NCBI RefSeq assembly: GCF_012033785.1
Contig: NZ_JAAVJC010000002.1
Coordinates: forward strand, 22,812-62,562
Direction of reading: 5' to 3'
Length of the DNA: 39,751 nucleotides
DNA from: Streptomyces bohaiensis
GTDB taxonomy: Bacteria > Actinomycetota > Actinomycetes > Streptomycetales > Streptomycetaceae
Part shown: one piece after another, positions 14,159 to 22,149 of the stretch
How positions within the stretch are numbered: the stretch's first letter is position 1
Layout: each line of letters starts with the position of its first letter
Position numbers and translations under genes: made by a program
Notes under the pieces: model-generated
The model's database searches: none
Told to the model about the DNA's origin: nothing
The model's input: the letters and a program-made list of their open reading frames with translations, nothing else

Positions 14159-17062
14159 TCAGAGAGTTTCCCTATACTCGGCCACCGGTTCCTGTTCACG
14201 TGCGTTCGCCAGAGGCGACGGAGCCCCGGCGCCGGACAAGTAGGCGTCGATCCCGGCCACGGCCAGCGGTGTCAATGACTCCGTGTCGAGTCGGCCGTGG
14301 AGTCGCAGCAGCACGTGGCCGTCGTCAACGAGACAGTCAGTGTGTGGCAGGGTGCGAGACAGCAGCCGTGCGAAGTCGTCGCAGGCCACCCTGGTGTTGA
14401 GCCCCTGCAGTCCGATCCAAGTGTGCAGGGTTCCGTCCTGAATGGTCAGTTCGACATCGATCGGGCTGCCCGCCGCCTCGGCAGCCTCTCCACACCAGGC
14501 CAGCGTCTCGTCTAGGGCCGCGAGCTGCGCAGGGAGCGGAAGGAAGGGCTCCTGCCGCATGTCATCGCGTACCGTGACGCTAGTCCGAAATGCCCGTTCA
14601 CGCCACCAACCCTGCACCACGTCGCGCACCGTAACCCCCCATAGCCCTCTTGCGGCGGCGCTTCCGACCACTTCGGCCGCGTTGCGACGGACCGTGCCAG
14701 CCGAGTCGTTCCCTTGCTCTGCTGCCATGCGACGCAGGAGAGAGCGCGGCCCGAAGCGGGTGTCGGCAAAGATCTGCCGATATAGCTCACCCAGTGGTGG
14801 TGGCACGGTGTCGTCCTCGGCGTGGAGCAGATCATGCACCCGGCGGGCCCAGGCGCAGAATGCATCGAGATCCCCCGTGGCCAGCAGATCCGTACCAAGC
14901 AGGCTGCCGCTGATAATTCGGATGCGCTGCCGCGCGGTCGTCGTCGCCAGCCCGTCGAGCTGGGCGCGAAGCAGGTACCGCAACAAGTCACGTTCAGCCA
15001 CGGTGAGGGCGTCCACGAGATCGTCGGCCGGGGCAGCGAGGACCTCCAGCACATCCTGAGCAGTCGTCTTGTCTGCGTCACTCTTGGAGGATGGCCCCTC
15101 GGGCGGCACGGCCCACCGGTGGACACGGCCACGTGCGTCGGACAGGACGAGCGTGGAGGTGAAGGTCTGCAGGTGGTCAAGGCCGGTGCGCTCGTACTCG
15201 TAATGCTGCGTCATCCCGAACAAGGTTGTCAGGAGGTTCAGGGCGGTCACCGGTTCGTGCTGGTACTGAAGTTCGGATAGCCAACCGTCAAGGACTGCGG
15301 GGCGCCTCCTCAGCAGGCGGGTACCGTGCAGGCGCCAGGCAGTGGCGGCGACCGACTGCGCGGCATCGGCAACCGTGCTCCGCCGCTGACTGTCTTCTCC
15401 CCGTCCAGTCCGCATCCCGTCGGCAAGGGCAAGAGCGGTACCGAGCCGGGCGGTGTCCTCGTTGGCGGGCGTATGCATACGGGCCTCGTCCTCGTCCGGG
15501 ACCAGGCCATGGGCGAGGATGCGACCGACTCTCGCGTGCTTGGCCAAGTGGTCGAGGACCAGGGAGCCGTGGTGGGCCAGCAACTGATTGTCCCGTTGGT
15601 GGTGCGCCGCCACGTCGGTCCGGTTCTCATAGACGTATGACGAGTGGGTAAGAGCCTGGGCGAGGAAGCCGGCGATCAGACGGTCGTCGAGTTCGAACAT
15701 CGCCACCAGGTCGCTGAGGGCATCCCGGTGCCCGCGAGGAGGGGCATTTCTGTACGGCTGCGGCGGCGCGGTAATGGGGGCGGTCTTCGCCGGGCGAGCC
15801 GCGGGCCGCCTAGTTGGCGGAAGGTTTCGCAGCAGGGCTCGTGCGGCAGCGACTCGTGCCGCCTTCTTGCTGCGGCCCTCGCCCCGTGCACTGCGGCCTC
15901 CACCGGTGCGGGCGATGGCTGTGTATCTCTTGTCGTGATCGGGCCCCTCCTCGGCGTACTCGTAGGAAAGCCCATCCTTCGCGAAAAGCGTCTGCGCCTC
16001 GGTCAGGGGGTCGGCGCCGCCGATCTGGTCGGTGCCGTGGTCGAGGCCGACACATATGACGTCGACCAGCCGGCGGGCGATCTCGTGGGCACCGGTGAGA
16101 CTGAGGAGGCCGAAGATCTGCCGGGCGACTCCCTCAGCGACTGAGGGCGCGGGGCGCTGCGCCTCACCGGCACCCATTTGGACAAGGCCCCGTTCCGTCG
16201 CCCACTGGCCGAGTAACCGTCGGGCCTCCGTGGAGCGTCGGTTGTGTTCGCTCGCCTGCGTTCCGACCTTCTCCGGCTGCCGCTGTGCGATCCACGCGTC
16301 GATGAGGATAACGTCGATCGTGCTGCGGCCCAACTGGTCGAGCATTCCCAGGACGTGCGAAGTCACCGTCGTTTCGGACAGGCCGCTCTCGTAAAGGCGG
16401 CTGATGTGCATCGACGCCAGCCCCATCCACGCAGTGGTCTGTTCGTCCACATCCCACTCGCCCGCTATATCCTGGATCGCTGTACGGACGGTCTCCCCGA
16501 AGGTGCCCACCAGGGCGGCGGGGGGCTGTGCCAGGGTCAGCGGGGGAACGTCACGGACGGCGAGCTGCCGTACGACGCGTACATACGGCCGCAGGGGATC
16601 GTCCGCCTTCCTATGAGCTGCCCGAGCGGAGCCGGATGCGTTCCGGGCCGGCGCGGAAGCCGCAGGTTTTCTCCGTCGAGAGGCACTTCCGCCACGGCTC
16701 TGCGCCCGCGCACCGCCCGACCTGTGCTGCCGAGCACGCTCGCTGGCTGAAGCTGCTGGCTTCCTGCCGAGTTCGGCCCGAAGATCGGTAGCGAGCCACT
16801 CGGGAAGACGGCCGACGAGTCCGCCGTCGAAGAAGTCGCCGGTCAAGTCGACGCAGTAAGTCCACTGACCCCACTCGGAGCGGGCCGCATACGTCTGCCC
16901 CAGCCTGCGCAAAGCGGCTCGCATCCGTTCGTAGGGCACTTGCCGTCCGTCCAAGCTGTAAGACGTACGTCGGCGCGCCGCCTCGATAGCGAGCGCGATC
17001 CTGTGCACGGGTGTCGGGGCCGCGGGTTCCCGCAGCGACACGATGCCAACCCAACGGTTCAT
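14159..17062 (-). CDS. Tandem degenerate RNase III / dsRNA-binding protein
   Basis: A 967-residue protein starting at an ATG behind GGGGGGAGAG; the frame opens 20 codons earlier without an RBS. I read two RNase III-like units. Unit A: residues about 187-345, with LDQLGRSTIDVILIDAW where RNase III has LEFLGD, and VARQIFGLLSLTGAHEIARR as the last helices; then a dsRBD at 352-413 (LSYEYAEEGPDHDKRYTAIA, then GEGRSKKAARVAAARALL). Unit B: 447-597, with FLAQALTHSSYVYENR, NQLLAHHGSLVLDHL and TGRGEDSQRRSTVADAAQSV; then a dsRBD-like part at 604-676 (TGLDHLQTFTSTLVL, SSKSDADKTTAQDVLEVL). The catalytic acids are mostly gone: in B the EFLGD motif reads AHHGS and the second Glu is Gln. It therefore probably binds dsRNA without cutting it. 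Residues 1-100 and 680-967 are not recognised. Role unknown. Confidence 0.75.
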   Translation of the reverse strand: MNRWVGIVSLREPAAPTPVHRIALAIEAARRRTSYSLDGRQVPYERMRAALRRLGQTYAARSEWGQWTYCVDLTGDFFDGGLVGRLPEWLATDLRAELGRKPAASASERARQHRSGGARAQSRGGSASRRRKPAASAPARNASGSARAAHRKADDPLRPYVRVVRQLAVRDVPPLTLAQPPAALVGTFGETVRTAIQDIAGEWDVDEQTTAWMGLASMHISRLYESGLSETTVTSHVLGMLDQLGRSTIDVILIDAWIAQRQPEKVGTQASEHNRRSTEARRLLGQWATERGLVQMGAGEAQRPAPSVAEGVARQIFGLLSLTGAHEIARRLVDVICVGLDHGTDQIGGADPLTEAQTLFAKDGLSYEYAEEGPDHDKRYTAIARTGGGRSARGEGRSKKAARVAAARALLRNLPPTRRPAARPAKTAPITAPPQPYRNAPPRGHRDALSDLVAMFELDDRLIAGFLAQALTHSSYVYENRTDVAAHHQRDNQLLAHHGSLVLDHLAKHARVGRILAHGLVPDEDEARMHTPANEDTARLGTALALADGMRTGRGEDSQRRSTVADAAQSVAATAWRLHGTRLLRRRPAVLDGWLSELQYQHEPVTALNLLTTLFGMTQHYEYERTGLDHLQTFTSTLVLSDARGRVHRWAVPPEGPSSKSDADKTTAQDVLEVLAAPADDLVDALTVAERDLLRYLLRAQLDGLATTTARQRIRIISGSLLGTDLLATGDLDAFCAWARRVHDLLHAEDDTVPPPLGELYRQIFADTRFGPRSLLRRMAAEQGNDSAGTVRRNAAEVVGSAAARGLWGVTVRDVVQGWWRERAFRTSVTVRDDMRQEPFLPLPAQLAALDETLAWCGEAAEAAGSPIDVELTIQDGTLHTWIGLQGLNTRVACDDFARLLSRTLPHTDCLVDDGHVLLRLHGRLDTESLTPLAVAGIDAYLSGAGAPSPLANAREQEPVAEYRETL

Positions 17063-17226
17063 GGCTCTCCCCCCACCGGGGTCAAGGCCGCCACGGCACC
17101 GGCGCACGTCGCCGCACTTCAATCCGGTGTCTGGTCGGTTCCTCGGCCCCCTCGTTCCTTCGCACGGTCACCGCACCGCCGAAACGATCGAACCTCCTGA
17201 TGACCTTGTGGTTAGCGTAATCGCTG

Positions 17227-17239
17227 CACGAGTCTCGTG
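17227..17239. promoter_or_regulatory. Perfect 6+6 palindrome upstream of the RNase III-like gene
   Basis: CACGAG-T-CTCGTG is a perfect inverted repeat about 165 bp before the start of the 967-residue protein. It could be an operator for a dimeric regulator. In GC-rich DNA such a palindrome can occur by chance and no second copy was noticed. Confidence 0.25.
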
Positions 17240-17409
17240 AAGGGTTTATGCACTTCGGATAGCAGGTCTCCTCCGGCGCGCGACGCAACGTCGGCAGTGG
17301 CCTCCCTGTCGTAGGGCGATTGCGGCATCCGCGTGGGGCAGCTCGGACCCAGAGCTAAGGCCTGTCCCGTAAGTGCAGGTCAGCGGTGGAATGATCTTGC
17401 GGTGGCTGG

Positions 17410-17619
17410 GTGTTTACGGCGTCGGAGCCGTCCTGGATAGTCCCGTTCGCTGCGCTGAGCCCGCGGCAGTTCGGCAGGCTGGTCACCGCGCTGCGACGCG
17501 AAGGGGCGGACCCGGTGCGCAGGGGCCGGCCGTGGAGCCTGCCGTTGGAGGACCGGGTGTTGCTGATCGCCGCCTACTGGCGGACCAACCTCACCCTGCG
17601 GCAGCTCGCCCCGTTGTAG
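17410..17619 (+). pseudogene. Truncated transposase fragment (IS112/IS5-like N-terminus)
   Basis: Sixty-nine residues including FAALSPRQFGRLVTALRREG, RRGRPWSLPLEDRVLLIAAY and WRTNLTLRQLAPL, then a stop. This is the helix-turn-helix start of a common streptomycete transposase that would normally continue for about 200 residues with a DDE domain. The upstream GGCCTGTCCCGTAA near 17356 looks like the outer end of the element. The rest is lost, so this is an inactive remnant near the trailer end of array 1. Confidence 0.75.
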
Positions 17620-17799
17620 AGACAGATGCCCAGCATCGAACCGAGCCCGATCAACTACGCCAGAATGCCGACCTCGCGCTTCGCGCTGGGCGGGGGACCG
17701 GGGAGGAGTTGGGCAAGATCGCGGTGGGCAGAGTTGGTCCCGGTGTGGCGCTGCTGCCTTGGGGGCAACCGTCTGCGGTACAGAGATGGTCCGCTTCGC

Positions 17800-17954
17800 G
17801 GGATGGGGTACGACGTGCGCGGTGATAGCGGCCGTGGTGGTGGGCGCTCAGCCCGGATTCGGTGGGCGGAACGGCCGCAGGTCTCCCGGCCGGTGGCCCG
17901 CCGGGGCGACGCGGACGCAATGCCCCAAAGGGTGTCCCCCGCGCGGACCATCCC
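17800..17954 (-). pseudogene. Possible LysM-domain gene remnant at the trailer of array 1
   Basis: On the minus strand the sequence just after the last repeat reads VRAGDTLWGIAS, an excellent match to the start of a LysM peptidoglycan-binding domain. Further on, ATGRETCGRS then AHRIRAERPP resembles the usual continuation around the NRHRIGADP segment. No start, no full domain and no continued frame are seen. It could be a decayed host gene, or the first part could be a terminal spacer taken from a LysM gene (see findings). Confidence 0.3.
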
Positions 17955-18018
17955 CGCGGGTGCGGGGGCGACGTCAGCGGCGGTATGGGCACCGGCAAGA
18001 CCAACGGACCATCCCCGC

Positions 18019-18096
18019 GGGTGCGGGTGCGGGTGCGGGTGCGGGTGCGGGTGCGGGTGCGGGTGCGGGTGCGGGTGCGGGTGCGGGTGCGGGTGC
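18019..18096 (+). repeat. (GGGTGC)13 expansion within a CRISPR repeat
   Basis: The repeat at 18006-18105 is 100 bp instead of 28. The outer parts are normal (GGACCATCCCCGC and GGGGGCGAC) and the extra 72 bp are twelve additional copies of the GGGTGC unit. Flanking spacers are of normal length. Confidence 0.97.
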
Positions 18097-18518
18097 GGGG
18101 GCGACAGCGGGGCGGCGGAGTCCGTGGCGACGGCTGCCGGACCATCCCCGCGGGTGCGGGGGCGACCTCGGGGCCATGCTCACCGCCCGCACCGACAGCG
18201 GACCATCCCCGCGGGCGGGGGCGACGCGCTGCTCGCGTTCAGCGGCGACCGCGTCGTCGGACCATCCCCGCGGGTGCGGGGGCGACCCCGCAACCACCAG
18301 CTCGCCCCGCACAGGCGGCGGGGACCATCCCCCGCGGGTGCGGGGGCGACATCACCAACCGGTGGGAGCGCGGCGCACTGTTCGGACCATCCCCGCGGGT
18401 GCGGGGGCGACGGCGGTGGGCCGGTCGTAGCCCTGCCGCTCCAGGGACCATCCCCGCGGGTGCGGGGGCGACCCGCCGTCGACCTTCTGCTCCCAGTAGT
18501 AGAGGGGACCATCCCCGC

Positions 18519-18572
18519 GGGTGCGGGTGCGGGTGCGGGTGCGGGTGCGGGTGCGGGTGCGGGTGCGGGTGC
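18519..18572 (+). repeat. (GGGTGC)9 expansion with altered repeat end
   Basis: The repeat at 18506-18575 is 70 bp. After nine GGGTGC units it ends directly in GAC, so the usual GGGGGC block has been replaced by a GGGTGC unit. On the crRNA strand this changes the 5' arm of the hairpin. Confidence 0.95.
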
Positions 18573-19804
18573 GACGTCCGACTCACCGGCCACTCGATGC
18601 GAGCCGGGGGACCATCCCCGCGGGTGCGGGGGCGACCCGGAGGAGGCGGGCGGCGATGTCAGCAACCCGGGACCATCCCCGCGGGTGCGGGGGCGACGTG
18701 TCCTGCCTGACGCACAGCACCGCGTGCGGGGGACCATCCCCGCGGGTGCGGGGGCGACTTCACCGGGGCCGACGCGGCGTTCCAGGAGTTCGGACCATCC
18801 CCGCGGGTGCGGGGGCGACCGGTCGACAGCACTTCGCTCACGGGTGCCGAGCGGACCATCCCCGCGGGTGCGGGGGCGACCGCTGCCAGGTCGGCCAGGT
18901 GGGGATCCACCCAGGACCATCCCCGCGGGTGCGGGGGCGACGACCGGCGCGGCCTGCAGGTCGGCATGGACATCGGACCATCCCCGCGGGTGCGGGGGCG
19001 ACCACTTCTCGGTGATCTCGTCGGGGAGTGGTTCCGGACCATCCCCGCGGGTGCGGGGGCGACCTCACTGCCGAACACGACGTCGCGTGCGGCTACGGAC
19101 CATCCCCGCGGGTGCGGGTGCGGGGGCGACGGGCGGTTGGGCACGGGTCCAGCTCCGGACCCGGGACCATCCCCGCGGGTGCGGGGGCGACATCAAGCGG
19201 GCGGCCCCGCTCAGCATGAACGCGGGACCATCCCCGCGGGTGCGGGGGCGACGAGCAGCTTCATCCGCCCGATGACCCAGTCGTAGGACCATCCCCGCGG
19301 GTGCGGGGGCGACAGCCCGAGCGTCTCCTCGCCGGTCGCGCCCAACGGACCATCCCCGCGGGTGCGGGGGCGACGTGCCGCCCTGCACACCGACCAGGAG
19401 CAGCGCCGGACCATCCCCGCGGGTGCGGGGGCGACAACGCGGCCGCCTGCGACGCGATGGCGGACGCCGGACCATCCCCGCGGGTGCGGGGGCGACGACA
19501 CGGTGGTCGCGTGCCGCAGGCGCCGCATCGGACCATCCCCGCGGGTGCGGGGGCGACGCCGCGCGCGACGGCGTGGTCGACCCAGGCGCTGGACCATCCC
19601 CGCGGGTGCGGGTGCGGGGGCGACAGGGTCTGCTCAGCGCGCTCGCTCCCATCGTCCGGACCATCCCCGCGGGTGCGGGGGCGACTTCGCGCTCGACGGC
19701 TTTCCCCTGGTCATGGCTGGACCATCCCCGCGGGTGCGGGTGCGGGTGCGGGGGCGACGCCGACCGCGGCACCGCCCACCAGGTCAACGCGGGACCATCC
19801 CCGC

Positions 19805-19852
19805 GGGTGCGGGTGCGGGTGCGGGTGCGGGTGCGGGTGCGGGTGCGGGTGC
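19805..19852 (+). repeat. (GGGTGC)8 expansion within a CRISPR repeat
   Basis: The repeat at 19792-19861 is 70 bp with eight GGGTGC units and a normal GGGGGCGAC end. The adjacent repeat at 19719 has three units, so two neighbouring repeats are enlarged. Confidence 0.96.
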
Positions 19853-20777
19853 GGGGGCGACGCGCCCGAGCGGGAGCAGGAGCGCGTCCCCGCCGGACCA
19901 TCCCCGCGGGTGCGGGGGCGACCTGCCCGGCACCCTCGTGTGGGCCATCACCGGGGGACCATCCCCGCGGGTGCGGGGGCGACCCCCTCCCCAGCAGCGC
20001 CATGAGCTCCTGGCGCGGACCATCCCCGCGGGTGCGGGGGCGACCCTGTTCGGTGTGATGACCGAATTGGCAATGAAGGACCATCCCCGCGGGTGCGGGG
20101 GGCGACCGGTCGGTGGACAACGGGGCCGGCAACCGGCAGGGACCATCCCCGCGGGTGCGGGGGCGACGTGCGCTGGATCTCGGGCATGTCGCCCTCCCTC
20201 GGACCATCCCCGCGGGTGCGGGGGCGACCACAAGACGCGGCTGCATGGCGTCGGCGATATCGGACCATCCCCGCGGGTGCGGGGGCGACCTGACCGGGCG
20301 ACTCGTTCCCTCCCCGCCCCGGGGACCATCCCCGCGGGTGCGGGGGCGACGGGTGGAACGCGACTGTGGCGGCGGCCCCCGGGGGACCATCCCCGCGGGT
20401 GCGGGGGCGACTCGTGGCCAGTGAAGAGATCGGGGTCGTTCCCGGGACCATCCCCGCGGGTGCGGGGGCGACGGGAGAAGCCGGTTGGCCGGGAGCGTCA
20501 TCCCCGGACCATCCCCGCGGGTGCGGGGGCGACTGCATGGGCCGCTGCCGCTTCCCGCGCTGGGTGGGACCATCCCCGCGGGTGCGGGGGCGACCCGTGG
20601 AGCTGGTGAACCGGGACGCGCTCGGAGGGACCATCCCCGCGGGTGCGGGGGCGACGCCTGCAACGACGTGTTGGTCTGGGTGATCGACGGACCATCCCCG
20701 CGGGTGCGGGGGCGACTCCGGCATCGTCGACCAGCACCCGCCGGAGACGGGACCATCCCCGCGGGTGCGGGGGCGAC

Positions 20778-20845
20778 ACTTGCTGACCTGCGGTGCTAGG
20801 GCGGGAAGGGCGTGTTCAGGGTCGGTTGGTTTTGGCGATGGTGCG
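20778..20845 (-). promoter_or_regulatory. Leader of CRISPR array 1
   Basis: Sixty-eight base pairs between the cas2 stop and the first repeat. Read on the minus strand it contains CCAACCGACCCTGAACACG and ends AGCACCGCAGGTCAGCAAGT against the repeat. Both blocks recur in the leader of array 2, which supports their being Cas1-Cas2 docking or promoter elements. No convincing -10/-35 pair was found. Confidence 0.75.
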
Positions 20846-21127
20846 TCATGGGTGACGGTTGCGGGCGGAGAGGATGAGGCCGTCGTAGTCGACAGGTCTC
20901 CAGCGGTCGCGGCCGGCGGTTCGGGTGGCCCATCCTTGTTCGTTGGCTGCGGGTTCGACCAGGACGGCTTGGCCATCGCCGATGCGGTCGGCGAGGAGTG
21001 CCCAGAGGCGGTCTCGGACTCGGCGGCTGGGGTTTCCTACAAAGACGCCGGCGTTGACTTCGACCATCCAGCGTGTGAGGTGGCCGCGGAGGCCCTCCGG
21101 GGCTGCGATGAGGACGATGACGGTCAC
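20846..21127 (-). CDS. cas2: Cas2 (type I-E), CRISPR adaptation
   Basis: A 93-residue protein of the Cas2e (ygbF-like) type: MTVIVLIAAPEGLRGHLTRW, then VEVNAGVFVGNPSRRVRDRL and ending near YDGLILSARNRHP. It forms the dimer that bridges two Cas1 dimers during spacer capture. The GTG start overlaps the cas1 stop by four bases. It is the last gene of the cas operon, and array 1 begins 68 bp after its stop. Confidence 0.95.
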   Translation of the reverse strand: MTVIVLIAAPEGLRGHLTRWMVEVNAGVFVGNPSRRVRDRLWALLADRIGDGQAVLVEPAANEQGWATRTAGRDRWRPVDYDGLILSARNRHP

Positions 21128-22149
21128 CGGGGTTGGTCCGGTGTCGGGGGCTGGTCGAGGTCCGGTCCGATGACGGCGATGTGCTGTTCTCCCATGTCTG
21201 CCTGGGTGGTGGGCGGGTCCATGGGGTGGGTGGCCCAGTTGACGCCGGCGGGGACGGAGCCGCTGCGTTCGTCCCAGAGTTCGCTGGTCTCTGGGGCTTC
21301 GTAGTCGGTGCCGTCGGGCGTGAGGAGTGCCTTGATGTCCTGGACGATACGCGAGAGGAGTTTGGTCTCGGCGATCTTGTCGCGTAGGCCGATGCGTGCG
21401 TCGCGTTCTTCGGTGAGGCCTTTGGCCGCCAGGTCGAAGGCGAGGGGGATGGTGTATTCGGCCTTGTAGAGGTCCGCTATGTCGAGGGTGAAGGAGATCG
21501 CCGATCCGGTGTGGACGACGCCGAGTCCCGGGCTGGCGCCCAGGCCCACGATGACGGCGTGGCAGATGCCGTAGAGGGCTGCGTTGGCGGCCGACAAGAG
21601 TCGGTTGAGGTCGTCGCCGGCGGCGAACGCGTCACCGGCTTTGTAGACGCGGCCGTCCCAGGGGACGCCGGTGCGCTGGGCGTGGTGCTGGTAGAGCTTG
21701 CGGATTCGGTAGCCTTCGCGGCCGCGGAGCTTTTGCATGGTGGCGGTGGAGACGTCTTCTCCGGGGAAGCGCATGCCGTACATGGCTCGGGCGACGTTGA
21801 GGCGTTCTTTGGGTCGGGTGACCAGCCAGGCTTGGCGGTGGAGGAGTCCTGAGCCGCGGCTGGGTCCGAGGCCGGCGGCGTACATGCGGACGCCTTGTTC
21901 GCCGACCCAGCACATGGCGGTGCCGGAGTCGGCGAGGAGGCGGACGGCGCCGTGGGTGACGCGTGTTCCGGGGCCCAGGAGGATGACGGCGATCATGGCG
22001 GCTGGGACGCGTACGGTTTCGCGTTTGTTGATGATGACGACCGCGTTGTCCTCGCGGTCGAGGTGGCTACGTTCGACGTGGACGCTGGAGACGCGGTCGA
22101 CGATGCGGTGGAGGTCGTGTGGGTCGGCTTTCCACCAGATGTCAGCCAT
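21124..22149 (-). CDS. cas1: Cas1 integrase (type I-E)
   Basis: A 341-residue metal-dependent integrase that inserts spacers at the leader end. Expected active-site residues are visible: Glu145 in GREGYRIRKLYQ, His213 in GVVHTGSAISF and the Asp223/Asp226 pair in TLDIADLYK. The N-terminal beta domain (VSSVHVERSHLDREDNAVVI) is complete. The C-terminus beyond about 300 is a Pro-rich tail. The start overlaps the cas6e stop by eight bases, consistent with one polycistronic message. Confidence 0.96.
   Translation of the reverse strand: MADIWWKADPHDLHRIVDRVSSVHVERSHLDREDNAVVIINKRETVRVPAAMIAVILLGPGTRVTHGAVRLLADSGTAMCWVGEQGVRMYAAGLGPSRGSGLLHRQAWLVTRPKERLNVARAMYGMRFPGEDVSTATMQKLRGREGYRIRKLYQHHAQRTGVPWDGRVYKAGDAFAAGDDLNRLLSAANAALYGICHAVIVGLGASPGLGVVHTGSAISFTLDIADLYKAEYTIPLAFDLAAKGLTEERDARIGLRDKIAETKLLSRIVQDIKALLTPDGTDYEAPETSELWDERSGSVPAGVNWATHPMDPPTTQADMGEQHIAVIGPDLDQPPTPDQPR

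Larger units (their letters stand above)
17945..20777 (-). CRISPR. CRISPR array 1, type I-E, 44 repeats and 43 spacers
   Basis: The 28-bp repeat on the plus strand begins GGACCATCCCCGC and ends GGGTGCGGGGGCGAC. The crRNA strand is minus, where the repeat has the I-E hairpin CCCCGC-ACCC-GCGGGG followed by ATGGTCC. The period is 61 bp with 33-bp spacers; the spacer before the repeat at 18322 is 35 bp. Repeats start at 17945, 18006, 18139, 18200, 18259, 18322 and so on to 20750. The leader is on the right, next to cas2. Six repeats are enlarged by extra GGGTGC units: those at 18006 (13 units), 18506 (9), 19097 (2), 19591 (2), 19719 (3) and 19792 (8), against one normally. The repeat at 18200 lacks two bases, and those at 18322 and 20078 each have one extra. 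The eleven leader-proximal repeats (20140-20777) are all regular. A very degenerate extra repeat may sit at 17883-17910, as it ends GGGGCGAC and is 34 bp from the first clear repeat. Confidence 0.98.

Noticed and set aside
18006-18105. The GGGTGC tract as a stand-alone microsatellite unrelated to CRISPR
   Set aside because: Both ends are exact halves of the CRISPR repeat, spacing to neighbours is regular, and the same unit is expanded in five other repeats of this array.
17626-20799. Long open frames on both strands across array 1 (repeating GTIPAGAGAT and SPPHPRGWS)
   Set aside because: They are translations of the CRISPR repeats; 61-bp periodicity and GC content keep the frames open. No start, RBS or protein family.
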